Notes: a model not told the origin generated them from the letters alone. A DNA stretch of 64,000 bases from G963667145 sp963676515 [NCBI: Candidatus Cloacimonadota bacterium] (GCA_963676515.1 OY781061.1:682001-746000); one strand, 5' to 3'; positions 1 through 8,516 are shown, numbered from the stretch's first letter. A program made the numbers and translations.

Positions 1-364
1 CATTATCTCCCCAAATATCACCACTGAAGTCTATCACTAAGTTGCTTTTCAATACTTCATCAATATATGGTGTAGTTTTATTTATAACACCTGTAGTGGC
101 ATATTCTTTAGCTATATTTAATTCCTTTTCAGCATCAGAAAGATCATTACCTGACCATGAATAATACAAATCCATTGGAAGGACACCAACACCTTCTCTA
201 TTGCAAAATCCTGATGACATTTGCATAGTTGTATTTATTTCACATTCAGGAAATATTTTTTTCAACTCTCTTACAAAAGGTTCAATAATGTAATAGTTCC
301 CAATATTTCCAAATTCCATTCTTCCCCAATGTAAAGTACATTGTCCTATTATTAATATTTTCAT
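1..364 (-). CDS. Polysaccharide pyruvyl transferase-like protein, 5' part only (3' end beyond the left edge)
   Basis: An open frame starts with ATG at 364 and runs without a stop to base 2 (121 codons), so the gene is cut by the window edge. The N-terminus reads MKILIIGQCTLHWGRMEFGN, followed by IGNYYIIEPF. A hydrophobic strand followed by an N-x-G-N/D motif is typical of polysaccharide pyruvyl transferases, which add ketal pyruvate to sugars of surface polymers. This assignment rests on N-terminal resemblance only, because the catalytic C-terminal half is not visible. The gene begins 10 bases after the stop of the WbqC-like gene, so it is very probably the next gene of the same operon. It could also be another glycan-modifying enzyme with a similar Rossmann-type N-terminus. 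Confidence 0.6.
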   Translation of the reverse strand, partial: MKILIIGQCTLHWGRMEFGNIGNYYIIEPFVRELKKIFPECEINTTMQMSSGFCNREGVGVLPMDLYYSWSGNDLSDAEKELNIAKEYATTGVINKTTPYIDEVLKSNLVIDFSGDIWGDN

Positions 365-374
365 TTCTTTTATA

Positions 375-1079
375 TTATCCTATATTACAAGAATTTAGCA
401 TTTTTAAAATTTCATCTTTATGATTAAACATCATAACATCAATAATAGATAGTCCTGGTTTAAACTCATCATCCAATTGCTGATATTTAGGCAAACTATG
501 TTCTAAAAACATGAGGTTAACATCGTTCTCTTCAAACTCTTTTTTATCATATAAACTATGTCCTCCAAATGGATTTATATAACAATCTGCTTTTTGATTT
601 TTATAAATATCAAAAACTCGGTACTTATTCTTTAAATTATGATTCAATGGCAAGTTAGAAGATCTAATTAAATTTGTTTTAATATTAAGATAATCCAGTA
701 TGTTCAATAGAGAATTATATATGTATTCAAATAAATTTTCATTCTGATATTCAAAACATTTTTTAACAATCGGGTAAGCTTCATTAAAATATTTTGCTTT
801 ACTATAATTTAGTTTAATTTTCCTTAATATCTTTGGCATTTCTTTCTCAAAATAAAATGGAGAGATTTTTCTGTCACATACATCTAAGTAATCAGAATCC
901 TTAGCTATATTAATTGTAAAATATTCTATTTTATTATTAAACAATAACCTATTTCGGTTAAACCATCCTTTTTTTGTAAACTGAACATTATCATAAACTA
1001 TAAAAGTCTCAACTGCATTTATCAGCTGGAAATACCCTATATAAGGGAAAAAATATGGTTGCATTATTGCTAATTTCAT
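375..1079 (-). CDS. wbqC: WbqC-like family protein
   Basis: This 234-residue protein begins MKLAIMQPYFFPYIGYFQLI, the hallmark N-terminus of the WbqC-like family (PF08889), followed by YDNVQFTKKGW and a conserved C-terminal LEHSLPKYQQ segment. Family members sit in O-antigen and capsule clusters that make 4-amino-4,6-dideoxyhexoses and are thought to act in modifying or transferring those sugars. The exact reaction is not settled. Length is normal for the family. The start codon ATG overlaps the stop of the upstream aminotransferase gene by four bases (ATGA type), which indicates translational coupling. The neighbouring VioA-like aminotransferase, RmlA and RmlB are the usual partners, which supports the call. 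Confidence 0.85.
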   Translation of the reverse strand: MKLAIMQPYFFPYIGYFQLINAVETFIVYDNVQFTKKGWFNRNRLLFNNKIEYFTINIAKDSDYLDVCDRKISPFYFEKEMPKILRKIKLNYSKAKYFNEAYPIVKKCFEYQNENLFEYIYNSLLNILDYLNIKTNLIRSSNLPLNHNLKNKYRVFDIYKNQKADCYINPFGGHSLYDKKEFEENDVNLMFLEHSLPKYQQLDDEFKPGLSIIDVMMFNHKDEILKMLNSCNIG

Positions 1080-2215
1080 CTTAAAAACACCTTTACAATT
1101 CTACAAATTTCATTTATATTTTCTTTCAATAAATCAGGATAAATAGGCAAACAAATAACCTGTTTTGTTACACCTTCAGCGATTGATAAGTTGCCAAGAG
1201 CGGCAGATGGCAAACCACTATAGGTTGGGAATTGCGATATCAGAGGATAAAAATATCTTCTTCCATAGATATTATGTTTTTTTAATTCCTCATATAAATC
1301 ATCTCTTGATTTTCCATACTTCTTTTTATCAATAAATATTGGAAAATAAGCATAATTGTGTTTTACTCCTTCTATATCTTTAAGAAAAGTAATTCCATCA
1401 ACATCAGTTAATAAATTCCTATACAAATCTGCAATATATTTTCTTTTAGATATTGCTTCATCAATATGTTCTAATTGTAGCAAACCATAAGCAGCTTGCA
1501 ATTCATTCATCTTAGCATTTATACCTGGCGCAATTACTTTTGTCTCTCCCGCAAAACCGAAATTCTTTAGATAGTCTATTCTCTTCTTAGTCGCTTCATC
1601 GTTACAAATTATAGCTCCACCCTCAATAGTATTAAAAACTTTTGTGGCATGAAAACTCAGAATAGACATATCCCCATAATTCAAAACAGAATTACCATTT
1701 ACATCAACATCAAAAGCATGAGCAGCATCGTAAATTACTTTTAGTCCATAAGTATCAGCAATTTCCTTGATTGCTTCAACATTACAAGGTGTTCCATATA
1801 CATGAACAGGCATAATAGCCGTGGTTTTTGGTGTTATCGCTGCCTCTATCTTCTTAGGATCAAGATTAAGAGTTATAGGATCAATATCTGCAAACACAGG
1901 CTTTATACCATTCCAATGCAATGCATGTGTGGTAGCAACAAAACTGTAAGGAGTAGTTATAACTTCACCAGTAATTCTCATTACCTGTAAAGCACTAATC
2001 AGTGCTAAAGTCCCATTAGAGAACAATGAAACATATTTCACTCCCAAATGTTTAGCTAGAGCTTTTTCAAAATCTTGATGAAACTGACCATTATTTGTCA
2101 ACCATTTGCAATCCCAAATCTTTTCAAGGGACTTTACAAACTCTTCCAATGGTGGAAGAACTGGCTGAGTAACTAATATTCGTTTTTTATTTTTTCTATT
2201 ATTTGATTTACACAT
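1076..2215 (-). CDS. vioA: DegT/DnrJ/EryC1/StrS aminotransferase, VioA-like (dTDP-4-amino-4,6-dideoxyglucose type)
   Basis: This 379-residue PLP-dependent aminotransferase is of the sugar-modifying AHBA_synth family. The PLP lysine is K192 in the motif SFHATKVFN. D163 in YDAAHAFD is the expected contact to the pyridine nitrogen, and SNGTLAL near residue 67 is the phosphate-binding turn. Such enzymes transfer an amino group, usually from glutamate, to a 4-keto or 3-keto dTDP sugar. With rmlA and rmlB immediately upstream and a wbqC homologue immediately downstream, the likely product is dTDP-4-amino-4,6-dideoxyhexose. An FdtB-type 3-amination cannot be excluded, but no FdtA isomerase is visible. 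No strong ribosome-binding site precedes the ATG at 2215. The start is supported by the conserved segment from residue 12 (RILVTQPVLPPL) onward. Confidence 0.82.
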   Translation of the reverse strand: MCKSNNRKNKKRILVTQPVLPPLEEFVKSLEKIWDCKWLTNNGQFHQDFEKALAKHLGVKYVSLFSNGTLALISALQVMRITGEVITTPYSFVATTHALHWNGIKPVFADIDPITLNLDPKKIEAAITPKTTAIMPVHVYGTPCNVEAIKEIADTYGLKVIYDAAHAFDVDVNGNSVLNYGDMSILSFHATKVFNTIEGGAIICNDEATKKRIDYLKNFGFAGETKVIAPGINAKMNELQAAYGLLQLEHIDEAISKRKYIADLYRNLLTDVDGITFLKDIEGVKHNYAYFPIFIDKKKYGKSRDDLYEELKKHNIYGRRYFYPLISQFPTYSGLPSAALGNLSIAEGVTKQVICLPIYPDLLKENINEICRIVKVFLR

Positions 2216-2250
2216 ATAATGTTTTTTAACCTTTTAATTATTAATCAAAT

Positions 2251-3123
2251 CTATTTTATTAAACTTAATAAATATTGCCCATATTCATTTTTACACATTG
2301 ATTTTGCAATCTCTTTTATTCTTTCAGACGATATCCAACCCTTTTCAAAAGCTATCTCTTCTAAGCAAGCAATCTGTAATCCTTGGCGTTTTTCAATTGT
2401 TTCAATAAAATTAGAAGCTAACGCTAAAGATTCATGAGTCCCTGTATCTAGCCACGCAAAACCACGACCCAACAACTGCATCTTCAAATTACCCTGCTCT
2501 AAATATTCGCGATTTACAGTTTTTATTTCCAACTCTCCCCTCTCAGAAGGTTTTATATTTTTAGCTATATTAATTACAGAATTAGGATAAAAATAAAGCC
2601 CAACTACAGCATAATTTGACTTTGGATTTTTAGGCTTTTCCTCTAAACTCAAAACTTTGCCATTCTCGTTAAATTCAGCCACACCAAAATCTTCTGGCTG
2701 ACTAACTCTATAACCAAAAACTGTAGCTTTATTTTCTTCTTCCGCCATTCTCAAAGATTCCTCAAGCATTGGACTAAAGCCTTGTCCATAAAAAACATTG
2801 TCGCCTAAAACCAAGCAGACAGCATCATTACCGATGAACTCCTCTCCAATTATAAAAGCTTGAGCCAATCCATCAGGGGAAGGTTGTTCTGCATAAGTAA
2901 ATTCAACACCATAATTTGAACCATCACCCAAAAGTCTTTTGAACCCAGGTAAATCATCAGGTGTGGAAATTATTAATATATCTCTTATTCCTGCCAACAT
3001 CAAAACAGATATTGGATAATAAATCATTGGTTTATCATATATAGGAAGCAACTGTTTAGATACGCCTTTTGTTATTGGATATAGTCTCGTGCCGCTACCA
3101 CCTGCTAATACTATTCCTTTCAT
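2251..3123 (-). CDS. rmlA: Glucose-1-phosphate thymidylyltransferase RmlA
   Basis: RmlA couples dTTP and glucose-1-phosphate to dTDP-glucose, the first step of dTDP-deoxyhexose synthesis. The sequence shows the nucleotide-binding loop GGSGTRLYP (from residue 8), [15 protein letters not shown], the [12 protein letters not shown] strand with the metal-binding aspartate, EEKP and the [10 protein letters not shown] segment. I chose the ATG at 3123, which gives MKGIVLAGG and 290 residues, the normal family length. It lies one base after the rmlB stop. A second in-frame ATG at 3138 would add five residues and overlap rmlB by 14 bases. A GGGGA stretch upstream of 3123 fits the shorter form. The gene is co-transcribed with rmlB and the aminotransferase gene. 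Confidence 0.93.
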   Translation of the reverse strand: MKGIVLAGGSGTRLYPITKGVSKQLLPIYDKPMIYYPISVLMLAGIRDILIISTPDDLPGFKRLLGDGSNYGVEFTYAEQPSPDGLAQAFIIGEEFIGNDAVCLVLGDNVFYGQGFSPMLEESLRMAEEENKATVFGYRVSQPEDFGVAEFNENGKVLSLEEKPKNPKSNYAVVGLYFYPNSVINIAKNIKPSERGELEIKTVNREYLEQGNLKMQLLGRGFAWLDTGTHESLALASNFIETIEKRQGLQIACLEEIAFEKGWISSERIKEIAKSMCKNEYGQYLLSLIK

Positions 3124-3124
3124 C

Positions 3125-4306
3125 TTATTTGTCCCCATACATATCTTTATAATAATCTTGATAATCGCCTGATGTAATGTTATCCATCCACTCTTGATTA
3201 TCCATATACCAATCGATTGTTTTTTCTATTCCCTCTTCAAATTGAAGGGATGGTTTCCAACCCATTTCGTTAGATAATTTTGTGGAATCTATTGCATAAC
3301 GCATATCGTGACCCAATCTATCTTTAATAAAAGTGATAAGTTTCTCAGAAGTTCCAACTTCTCGTCCAAGTTTCTTATCCATTGTTTTACAAATAGTTTT
3401 AATTAAATCGATGTTAGTCCACTCGTTAAAGCCACCAATGTTATATGTTTCCCCTACTTTCCCATTGTGAAAAACCACATCTATAGCTTTGGCATGGTCT
3501 TCAACATATAACCAATCTCTAATATTTAATCCCTCTCCATAAACAGGTAAAGGCTTGTTATTTCTGATATTGTTGATAAATAGAGGTATCAGCTTTTCTG
3601 GAAATTGATTAGCTCCATAGTTATTTGAGCAGTTTGTAATAACTGTAGGCAGGTTAAAAGTATTGTTATAAGCTCGAACAAAGTGGTCAGAACTCGCTTT
3701 TGCAGCTGAGTAAGGAGACTTTGGATCATAAGGAGTCTCTTCTAAGAAAAAACCTTCTTCTCCCAAAGAACCGTAAACTTCGTCTGTTGAAATATGATAG
3801 AAAAGTTTACCATCAAGATTATCTTTCCAGCTCTCTTTCGCTTGGTTCAAAAGTGTTAAAGTTCCCATAATATTTGTTTGAGCAAACTCAAAAGGATTAG
3901 TTATAGAACGGTCAACATGAGATTCTGCTGCCAAATGAATAACAGCGTCTATTGAATATTTCTCGAAGATTCCTTTTACTTTTTCAATATCACAGATATC
4001 AGCTTTAACAAATTCATAATTAGAAGCATTTTCAACCTCTTTTAAATTTTCAAGATTACCTGCATAAGTAAGACTATCCATGTTAATAATCCTGTAATTA
4101 GGGTATTTATTAACAAATAATTTCACCACATGGCAACCAATAAATCCAGCTCCACCAGTTATTAAAACATTTTTCATCTCTAGGCATTCGTTTACATTTT
4201 TTTTCTCTTCCCCCGCAAAAATTGGAGCATGAAGAGGGATAAAAGCCTTAGGGGTTTTATATAAAATTCTTATAAAGTCTATTATTGTATTATATTTTAT
4301 TTTCAT
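3125..4306 (-). CDS. rmlB: dTDP-glucose 4,6-dehydratase RmlB, with a 43-residue N-terminal extension from a legC-like gene
   Basis: The core is a standard extended short-chain dehydrogenase of 350 residues counted from the internal ATG at 4177. It shows GGAGFIG (core residues 8-14) for NAD binding, catalytic T131-D132-E133 in STDEVYG and Y156-x3-K160 in YSAAK. It converts dTDP-glucose to dTDP-4-keto-6-deoxyglucose. The reading frame stays open upstream to ATG 4306, adding residues that include [20 protein letters not shown]. That segment is not part of RmlB. It resembles the N-terminus of LegC-type aminotransferases. The ATG at 4306 lies 14 bases after the legB-like stop with GGA upstream. 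The ATG at 4177 has only a weak AGAG directly adjacent. Translation may therefore start at 4306 and give a chimeric protein, or at 4177. Confidence 0.93.
   Translation of the reverse strand: MKIKYNTIIDFIRILYKTPKAFIPLHAPIFAGEEKKNVNECLEMKNVLITGGAGFIGCHVVKLFVNKYPNYRIINMDSLTYAGNLENLKEVENASNYEFVKADICDIEKVKGIFEKYSIDAVIHLAAESHVDRSITNPFEFAQTNIMGTLTLLNQAKESWKDNLDGKLFYHISTDEVYGSLGEEGFFLEETPYDPKSPYSAAKASSDHFVRAYNNTFNLPTVITNCSNNYGANQFPEKLIPLFINNIRNNKPLPVYGEGLNIRDWLYVEDHAKAIDVVFHNGKVGETYNIGGFNEWTNIDLIKTICKTMDKKLGREVGTSEKLITFIKDRLGHDMRYAIDSTKLSNEMGWKPSLQFEEGIEKTIDWYMDNQEWMDNITSGDYQDYYKDMYGDK
4178..4306 (-). pseudogene. Remnant of a LegC-like aminotransferase (first ~43 codons) fused in frame to rmlB
   Basis: The 43 codons before the native rmlB start encode [20 protein letters not shown] followed by [12 protein letters not shown]. 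LegC-family UDP-sugar aminotransferases of legionaminic acid clusters typically begin with a FIxxLY helix followed by FIPLHxPxFxGNEKKY. The preceding gene is LegB-like, and legB followed by legC is the usual order in those clusters. The simplest reading is that most of legC was lost and rmlB was joined to its 5' stub without breaking the frame. The LegC match is recognised from memory of the family and has not been confirmed by a search. Confidence 0.7.
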
Positions 4307-4320
4307 TATGTTTTATCCGT

Positions 4321-5520
4321 TTACATCTTTGAATCTAGAGTCTTATCCAACTCTTTGTGGTTAAAGTTAACTAAAAAATCTTTCATAATTTTAACTATAT
4401 CAGATTTTGATGTTTCCATTGAATCGAAAGCTTTTTCAAATTTCTGTAAAAGTGTTTCAATTTCTGAAATTGGTTTGATATTAAGATCTGAAACAACTCC
4501 TAAAGCACTATATCTATCCATAGAGACTTTTTCGGTATTAGTATAAAACTCCTCGTAAGGTTTCTCACCTGTTGTATTACTTTCCGAGAAATGGACTGGA
4601 TATTTCTCCATTTTTTGCACGCTTTTATCTAAAGCTTCTTCATCAGAACAACACAAATCCAAATCATAACCAACTTCATTTAAAAGTTTTTCTGCCATGT
4701 TAGAGAAAGTCATCACCTGCTCTTTTTGCAACTTGGGAAAATAGATTTCGCCACTATTTCCTAAAATACAGGCTAGAAGACAAATTTGTCCACTTTCACT
4801 TGGTGAAACAAAATAACGAATCACATCACTAGGTGCCGAAATAGGTTGTTTCTTAGAGATTCGCTCAAGAAATCCTGCTGGCAGAGACCCATTCGAGAAA
4901 GCCACATTTGCAAAACGCGCCGTTGTTATAGGATATTTTGTGGAGTATGTCATTATCATCTCCTCCATAATCTTCTTAGAGCCGCCCATAATATTTACAG
5001 GATTGGCAGCTTTGTCCGTTGAAACACAGAAAAAATGCTTCGGTGGAAATTGCTCTAGAAGATCTAATAATATTTTAGCATTCATAACATTATTACGAAT
5101 AAGAGCCTCAACAGAATATTTATCTTTCTCACTGCGCACATGTTTGTGTGCCGAGAAATTTGCAACGATATCAAAACCTCCCTTGCTTATAAACATCTTC
5201 TTAAAAACTGAATCGGCGTAACTCATTGGGTAAGTTACAAATTCATCCGACACAAACAGCCCCTTTGTGCTTCTTAAATCTCTTACTAATTCTGTAAGCC
5301 CATTTTCATTAATGTCTACTACTGTTAAAGATTTTGGCTTAAATGGCAATAAAGCTCTAATATAAGAGCTCCCAATAGTTCCAGCACCGCCAATTACCAA
5401 AACTGATCTTCCTTCAATCTCTTTTAAAAGTTGTTCTCCATTTTTTTCTAAATCTTCAAAAAACATACTCTGATCACGCTTAGTCACATACTTTGAAATA
5501 AAATCATTTATATTTATCAT
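4321..5520 (-). CDS. legB: UDP-N-acetylglucosamine 4,6-dehydratase, LegB-like (polysaccharide biosynthesis SDR)
   Basis: This 399-residue protein has a Rossmann motif, VLVIGGAGTIGSSY, at about residues 40-53. It also has STDKAANPVNIMGGSKK, the signature of the FlaA1/PglF/CapD group, in which methionine replaces the usual catalytic tyrosine (M-x3-K). These enzymes dehydrate UDP-GlcNAc to a UDP-4-keto-6-deoxy sugar. Length and the N-terminal helix before the Rossmann fold match LegB of legionaminic acid clusters better than membrane-bound PglF, since no membrane helices are present. The stub of a LegC-like partner follows 14 bases later, but no complete LegC, NeuB or NeuC homologue is visible, so its product may now serve another route or none. 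Confidence 0.8.
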   Translation of the reverse strand: MININDFISKYVTKRDQSMFFEDLEKNGEQLLKEIEGRSVLVIGGAGTIGSSYIRALLPFKPKSLTVVDINENGLTELVRDLRSTKGLFVSDEFVTYPMSYADSVFKKMFISKGGFDIVANFSAHKHVRSEKDKYSVEALIRNNVMNAKILLDLLEQFPPKHFFCVSTDKAANPVNIMGGSKKIMEEMIMTYSTKYPITTARFANVAFSNGSLPAGFLERISKKQPISAPSDVIRYFVSPSESGQICLLACILGNSGEIYFPKLQKEQVMTFSNMAEKLLNEVGYDLDLCCSDEEALDKSVQKMEKYPVHFSESNTTGEKPYEEFYTNTEKVSMDRYSALGVVSDLNIKPISEIETLLQKFEKAFDSMETSKSDIVKIMKDFLVNFNHKELDKTLDSKM

Positions 5521-5669
5521 ATAATCCCTAAATTTAGAATTTATTGTGAAAATTAAAAGTTCTTTTAATTTTACTCTTATTTAATGCCTACTAACAATGT
5601 CTTTTAGCTTTGGTATATAATCTTTTGTCTCTACAAGTTTAATATAACACCCTCTATTATAACTAAAGA
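5521..5669 (-). other. AT-rich spacer between tviC-like and legB-like genes, with a hairpin and a possible gene remnant
   Basis: This is the only long gap inside the operon. It contains a perfect AT-rich palindrome at 5549-5572, arms AAAATTAAAAG and CTTTTAATTTT with a 2-base loop, 28 bases before the legB-like start. It is too AT-rich to be a convincing terminator but could affect leader folding. A frame ending at the TAA at 5581-5583 reads NRGCYIKLVETKDYIPKL and looks protein-like. It has no recognised family and may be the tail of a deleted gene or chance. Confidence 0.4.
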
Positions 5670-6680
5670 CTATTTCTTTTGCAAATTCTCCCAATACCAC
5701 TCACAAGCTTCTTCTAAACCTTGCTTAACACTATATTGTGGATTGTAATTTAATGTCTCTCTTGATTTGTTTATATTTGCCAAAGAATGAGGGATATCCC
5801 CTGCTCTATTTGAGCCATGAACTATGTCAACATTAGCAATTCTTGAATCAAATTTTGAAAGATTTCTTTTCAAGATTTCAACCAATTCATTCAAATTTGT
5901 TCGTTCTCCGAAAGCTACATTAAAGACAGAAAAGCTGTTTTTTTCTACAGATTTCACCTTTTCATAATCAACTAATCCTGCACATTGATTTGCTTGAAGA
6001 ACATTCTCAATGTAAGTAAAATCTCTTGAATAGCTTCCATCACCATTAATCACAGGATTTTCATGCTTCATCAATTGCATTACAAATTTAGGAATAACAG
6101 CGGCATAAGCTCCATTAGTGTCCTGTTTTCTTCCAAAGACATTAAAGTATCTTAATCCAATAGTTTCAATTCCATAGGTATTGTAAAAGTTTTCTGCAAT
6201 AAGTTCGTCAGTATATTTTGTGATTGCATAAGGAGATAGTGGCTTGCCAATAACATGTTCAACCTTAGGCATATTTGTTGAATCTCCATAAGTTGAAGAA
6301 CTTGCAGCATAAACAAATCTTTTTACACCAGCCTCTTTAGCAGCAAAAAGTATTTTTACAAATCCTCCAATATTCACATCCGTACTTGTTATAGGATCCA
6401 CAATAGAACGAGGAACAGAACCTAACGCTGCCTCATGGAAAACAAGATCACAGCCTTCTACAGCCTTTACACAATCCTCATAATTTCTAATATCACCTTC
6501 TATTAGAGTGAAATTTGAATTAGTTAAAAAAGATTCTACATTATATCTATGACCAGTTGCAAAATTATCTAAACAAACAACTCTATTATTTTGTTCTAAA
6601 AGTTTATTACATAGATTAGATCCAATAAATCCAGCACCACCAGTAACTAAAATCTTTTTATTTTTTATTTCTAAACTCAT
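5670..6680 (-). CDS. tviC: UDP-N-acetylglucosamine(uronate) 4-epimerase, TviC/WbpP-like
   Basis: This 336-residue extended SDR has [12 protein letters not shown] at residues 12-23 (NAD binding), ASSSTYGD around 126-133 and catalytic Y151-x3-K155 in SPYAITK. FGRKQDTNGAYAAVIPKF and YSRDFTYIENV are characteristic of the WbpP/TviC group that epimerises UDP-GlcNAc or UDP-GlcNAcA at C4. The gene upstream encodes a TviB/WbpO-like dehydrogenase, 29 bases away. The pair therefore predicts UDP-N-acetylgalactosaminuronic acid, a common acidic residue of capsules and O-antigens. A plain UDP-glucose 4-epimerase is less likely given this pairing and the motifs. Confidence 0.85.
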   Translation of the reverse strand: MSLEIKNKKILVTGGAGFIGSNLCNKLLEQNNRVVCLDNFATGHRYNVESFLTNSNFTLIEGDIRNYEDCVKAVEGCDLVFHEAALGSVPRSIVDPITSTDVNIGGFVKILFAAKEAGVKRFVYAASSSTYGDSTNMPKVEHVIGKPLSPYAITKYTDELIAENFYNTYGIETIGLRYFNVFGRKQDTNGAYAAVIPKFVMQLMKHENPVINGDGSYSRDFTYIENVLQANQCAGLVDYEKVKSVEKNSFSVFNVAFGERTNLNELVEILKRNLSKFDSRIANVDIVHGSNRAGDIPHSLANINKSRETLNYNPQYSVKQGLEEACEWYWENLQKK

Positions 6681-6709
6681 AAAAATTACACTCTAAAATT
6701 AATAAACAT

Positions 6710-8011
6710 TTACAATCTTCCGTCAACCTTTTGTCTATCCCAAAGTCCTTTTATATCATAAATTATTGAATCTTTACTTTTACTGTATTTATCAATATTA
6801 AAATCAATAAATTCATTATGAGATACAGCTAAGACAATGCTATCATACTTGTTTTCTTTAGGTTTATCTATCAAATCTAAATTATATTCATGCTTAACTT
6901 CATCAACACTAGCCCATGAATCATAAACATCAACATCACATCCAAACGCTTTTAATTCATTAATTACATCTACAGCTTTTGTATTACGAATATCAGGACA
7001 ATTTTCCTTAAAAGTAATACCAAGAACTAAAATCTTAGCTTTTTTAACCTTAAGCTCTTTATTAATCATTAATTTGATAATCTCTGAAACTACCCATTCA
7101 CCCATACCATCATTCATTCTTCTACCTGCTAATATAATCTCTGGATTATACCCTACTTCCTGCGCCTTTTGAGCAAGATAATATGGATCAACACCAATAC
7201 AATGTCCTCCAACCAAACCTGGTTTAAACGGCAAAAAATTCCATTTTGTACCCGCAGCCTCAAGAACATCACTAGTATCTATTTCAAGTTTATTAAAAAT
7301 TTTGGAAAGTTCATTTACAAAAGCAATATTTATATCTCTTTGAGAATTTTCAATAACCTTAGCAGCCTCAGCAACTTTGATTGAAGAAGCCTTGTGAGTT
7401 CCTGCAACAATAACTGATTTATAAATATTATCAACCAATTCTGCAATTTCAGGAGTTGATCCTGAGGTAACTTTCAAAATTTTTGTAACGGTATGTTCTT
7501 TATCTCCTGGGTTTATTCTTTCTGGCGAATATCCCACAAAAAAATCCACATTATATTCCAATCCAGAGACTTTTTCTAAAACAGGCACACATTCGTCTTC
7601 TGTAGCTCCTGGATAAACAGTAGATTCATAAACAACCACATCTCCATTTTTTAAAACTTTACCAACTGTTTCACTTGCTTTATAAAGTGGAGTTAAAACT
7701 GGCCTATTATTCTTATCTGTAGGCGTAGGAACTGTAACTATATAAAAATTAGAATTTTTAATATCCTCAATATCTGTAGAAAATTTAATCCCTACTTTCT
7801 CATTAGATTCTTCAACAACCTTTTTGAGATATGAATCAGAGATTTCAAGAGTGGAATCTTTCCCACTTTTTAACTCATCAACTCTAGCTTTATTAATATC
7901 AAATCCAATAGTTTTGAATTTTCTTCCAAATTCAACCGCTAACGGTAAACCAACATAACCTAATCCTATTACTGCTATTTTTGGTTCTTTATTTGCTACT
8001 TTATTGGTCAT
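6710..8011 (-). CDS. tviB: UDP-N-acetyl-hexosamine 6-dehydrogenase, TviB/WbpO-like
   Basis: This 433-residue nucleotide-sugar dehydrogenase has VIGLGYVGLPLA at about residues 14-25 (NAD binding), TVPTPTDKNNRPVL and YESTVYPGATE. The catalytic cysteine is C271 in GGHCIGVDPYYLA, and GITFKENCPDIRNT lies in the C-terminal UDP-binding domain. The family oxidises C6 of a UDP-HexNAc to the uronic acid with two NAD molecules. The NNRPVL and GGHCIGVDPYYL variants are those of the WbpO/TviB group rather than UDP-glucose dehydrogenase. It sits between the regulator gene (19-base gap) and the epimerase gene (29-base gap), so the three are probably co-transcribed. UDP-ManNAc dehydrogenase activity is the main alternative. 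Confidence 0.9.
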   Translation of the reverse strand: MTNKVANKEPKIAVIGLGYVGLPLAVEFGRKFKTIGFDINKARVDELKSGKDSTLEISDSYLKKVVEESNEKVGIKFSTDIEDIKNSNFYIVTVPTPTDKNNRPVLTPLYKASETVGKVLKNGDVVVYESTVYPGATEDECVPVLEKVSGLEYNVDFFVGYSPERINPGDKEHTVTKILKVTSGSTPEIAELVDNIYKSVIVAGTHKASSIKVAEAAKVIENSQRDINIAFVNELSKIFNKLEIDTSDVLEAAGTKWNFLPFKPGLVGGHCIGVDPYYLAQKAQEVGYNPEIILAGRRMNDGMGEWVVSEIIKLMINKELKVKKAKILVLGITFKENCPDIRNTKAVDVINELKAFGCDVDVYDSWASVDEVKHEYNLDLIDKPKENKYDSIVLAVSHNEFIDFNIDKYSKSKDSIIYDIKGLWDRQKVDGRL

Positions 8012-8030
8012 TTTTTATTCCTTATTTTTT

Positions 8031-8363
8031 TTATCGGCAAAACTGAAGATCCGCCTTAACTTCTTGGATTTCTTTGTGCAACTCGTTATACTCAAGTTCC
8101 TTAATTTGCAAAAAAGCTTTAGTTATTCTCATTTTTTCTGTTATCCCTATCGGTGTTAACACATAAAGATAATTACTCTTATTATCACTTTCGGCAAAAT
8201 TGTGTAGTTTTAGAAATCCTTTCTTCCCAAGTTCCTTAAGTAAAAAATTCACTTTGCCCAAACTGAAACCTAAGCTATGAGCTAAAGACCTTTGGTTATG
8301 GTGTGGCTCTCTTTCTATTGCACTCAAAACCTTATAACTATTTTCTATTTCATTCTTGTTCAT
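8031..8363 (-). CDS. EPS-associated MarR-family transcriptional regulator
   Basis: This 110-residue winged-helix protein is first in the operon. The segment from about residue 10 to 75 fits a helix-turn-helix plus wing (HHNQRSLAHSLGFSLGKVNF, then LLKELGKKGFLK and YVLTPIG). A predicted helix follows at the C-terminus (ELHKEIQEVKADL). It matches the EPS-associated MarR-like regulators (TIGR04176) that precede exopolysaccharide or O-antigen operons in many bacteria, often near a NusG-like antiterminator. No NusG-like gene is seen in this window. Its target is unknown. The promoter and leader just upstream, at 8364-8480, is a reasonable guess. The ATG at 8363 is the first in-frame start after the intergenic region. 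Confidence 0.85.
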   Translation of the reverse strand: MNKNEIENSYKVLSAIEREPHHNQRSLAHSLGFSLGKVNFLLKELGKKGFLKLHNFAESDNKSNYLYVLTPIGITEKMRITKAFLQIKELEYNELHKEIQEVKADLQFCR

Positions 8364-8480
8364 GGGTTGAACGAAAAAGGAAAGTATTTAATGTCAATAA
8401 AAAGTCTTCATAATAAAAAATGAGAGCAAAGAAATCCTCCGCTTACTACCAGAACTCTCTGGATGGTAAATGCTGAACAT
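8364..8480 (-). promoter_or_regulatory. Leader and putative promoter of the polysaccharide operon, with a JUMPstart-like segment
   Basis: The 117 bases before the regulator gene contain TTGACA on the minus strand at 8392-8397, though no good -10 box follows at standard spacing. Farther upstream, at 8432-8472, the minus strand shows a short inverted repeat (CCAGA and TCTGG) and the string TTCTGGTAGTAAGCGGAGG. The TCTGGTAG and TAAGC parts resemble the JUMPstart element found in leaders of polysaccharide operons that are controlled by RfaH-type antiterminators. The core ops motif is not clearly present. Promoter position is inferred, not proven. Confidence 0.4.
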
Positions 8481-8516
8481 AAAAAAAGTGGACACGAACT
8501 CTATCGTATCCACTTC
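8481..8516 (-). terminator. Rho-independent terminator of giant lipoprotein gene 1
   Basis: On the minus strand, AAGTGGATACGA and TCGTGTCCACTT form a stem of about 12 bp with a short loop, directly followed by a run of T. It begins about 30 bases after the TAA of the giant gene. Close copies follow the two other giant genes, so the terminator was duplicated with the gene. Confidence 0.85.

Noticed and set aside
4321-5520. A complete legionaminic or pseudaminic acid pathway
   Set aside because: Only a LegB-like gene and a LegC-like stub are present; synthase, epimerase/hydrolase and CMP-transferase genes are absent from the window.
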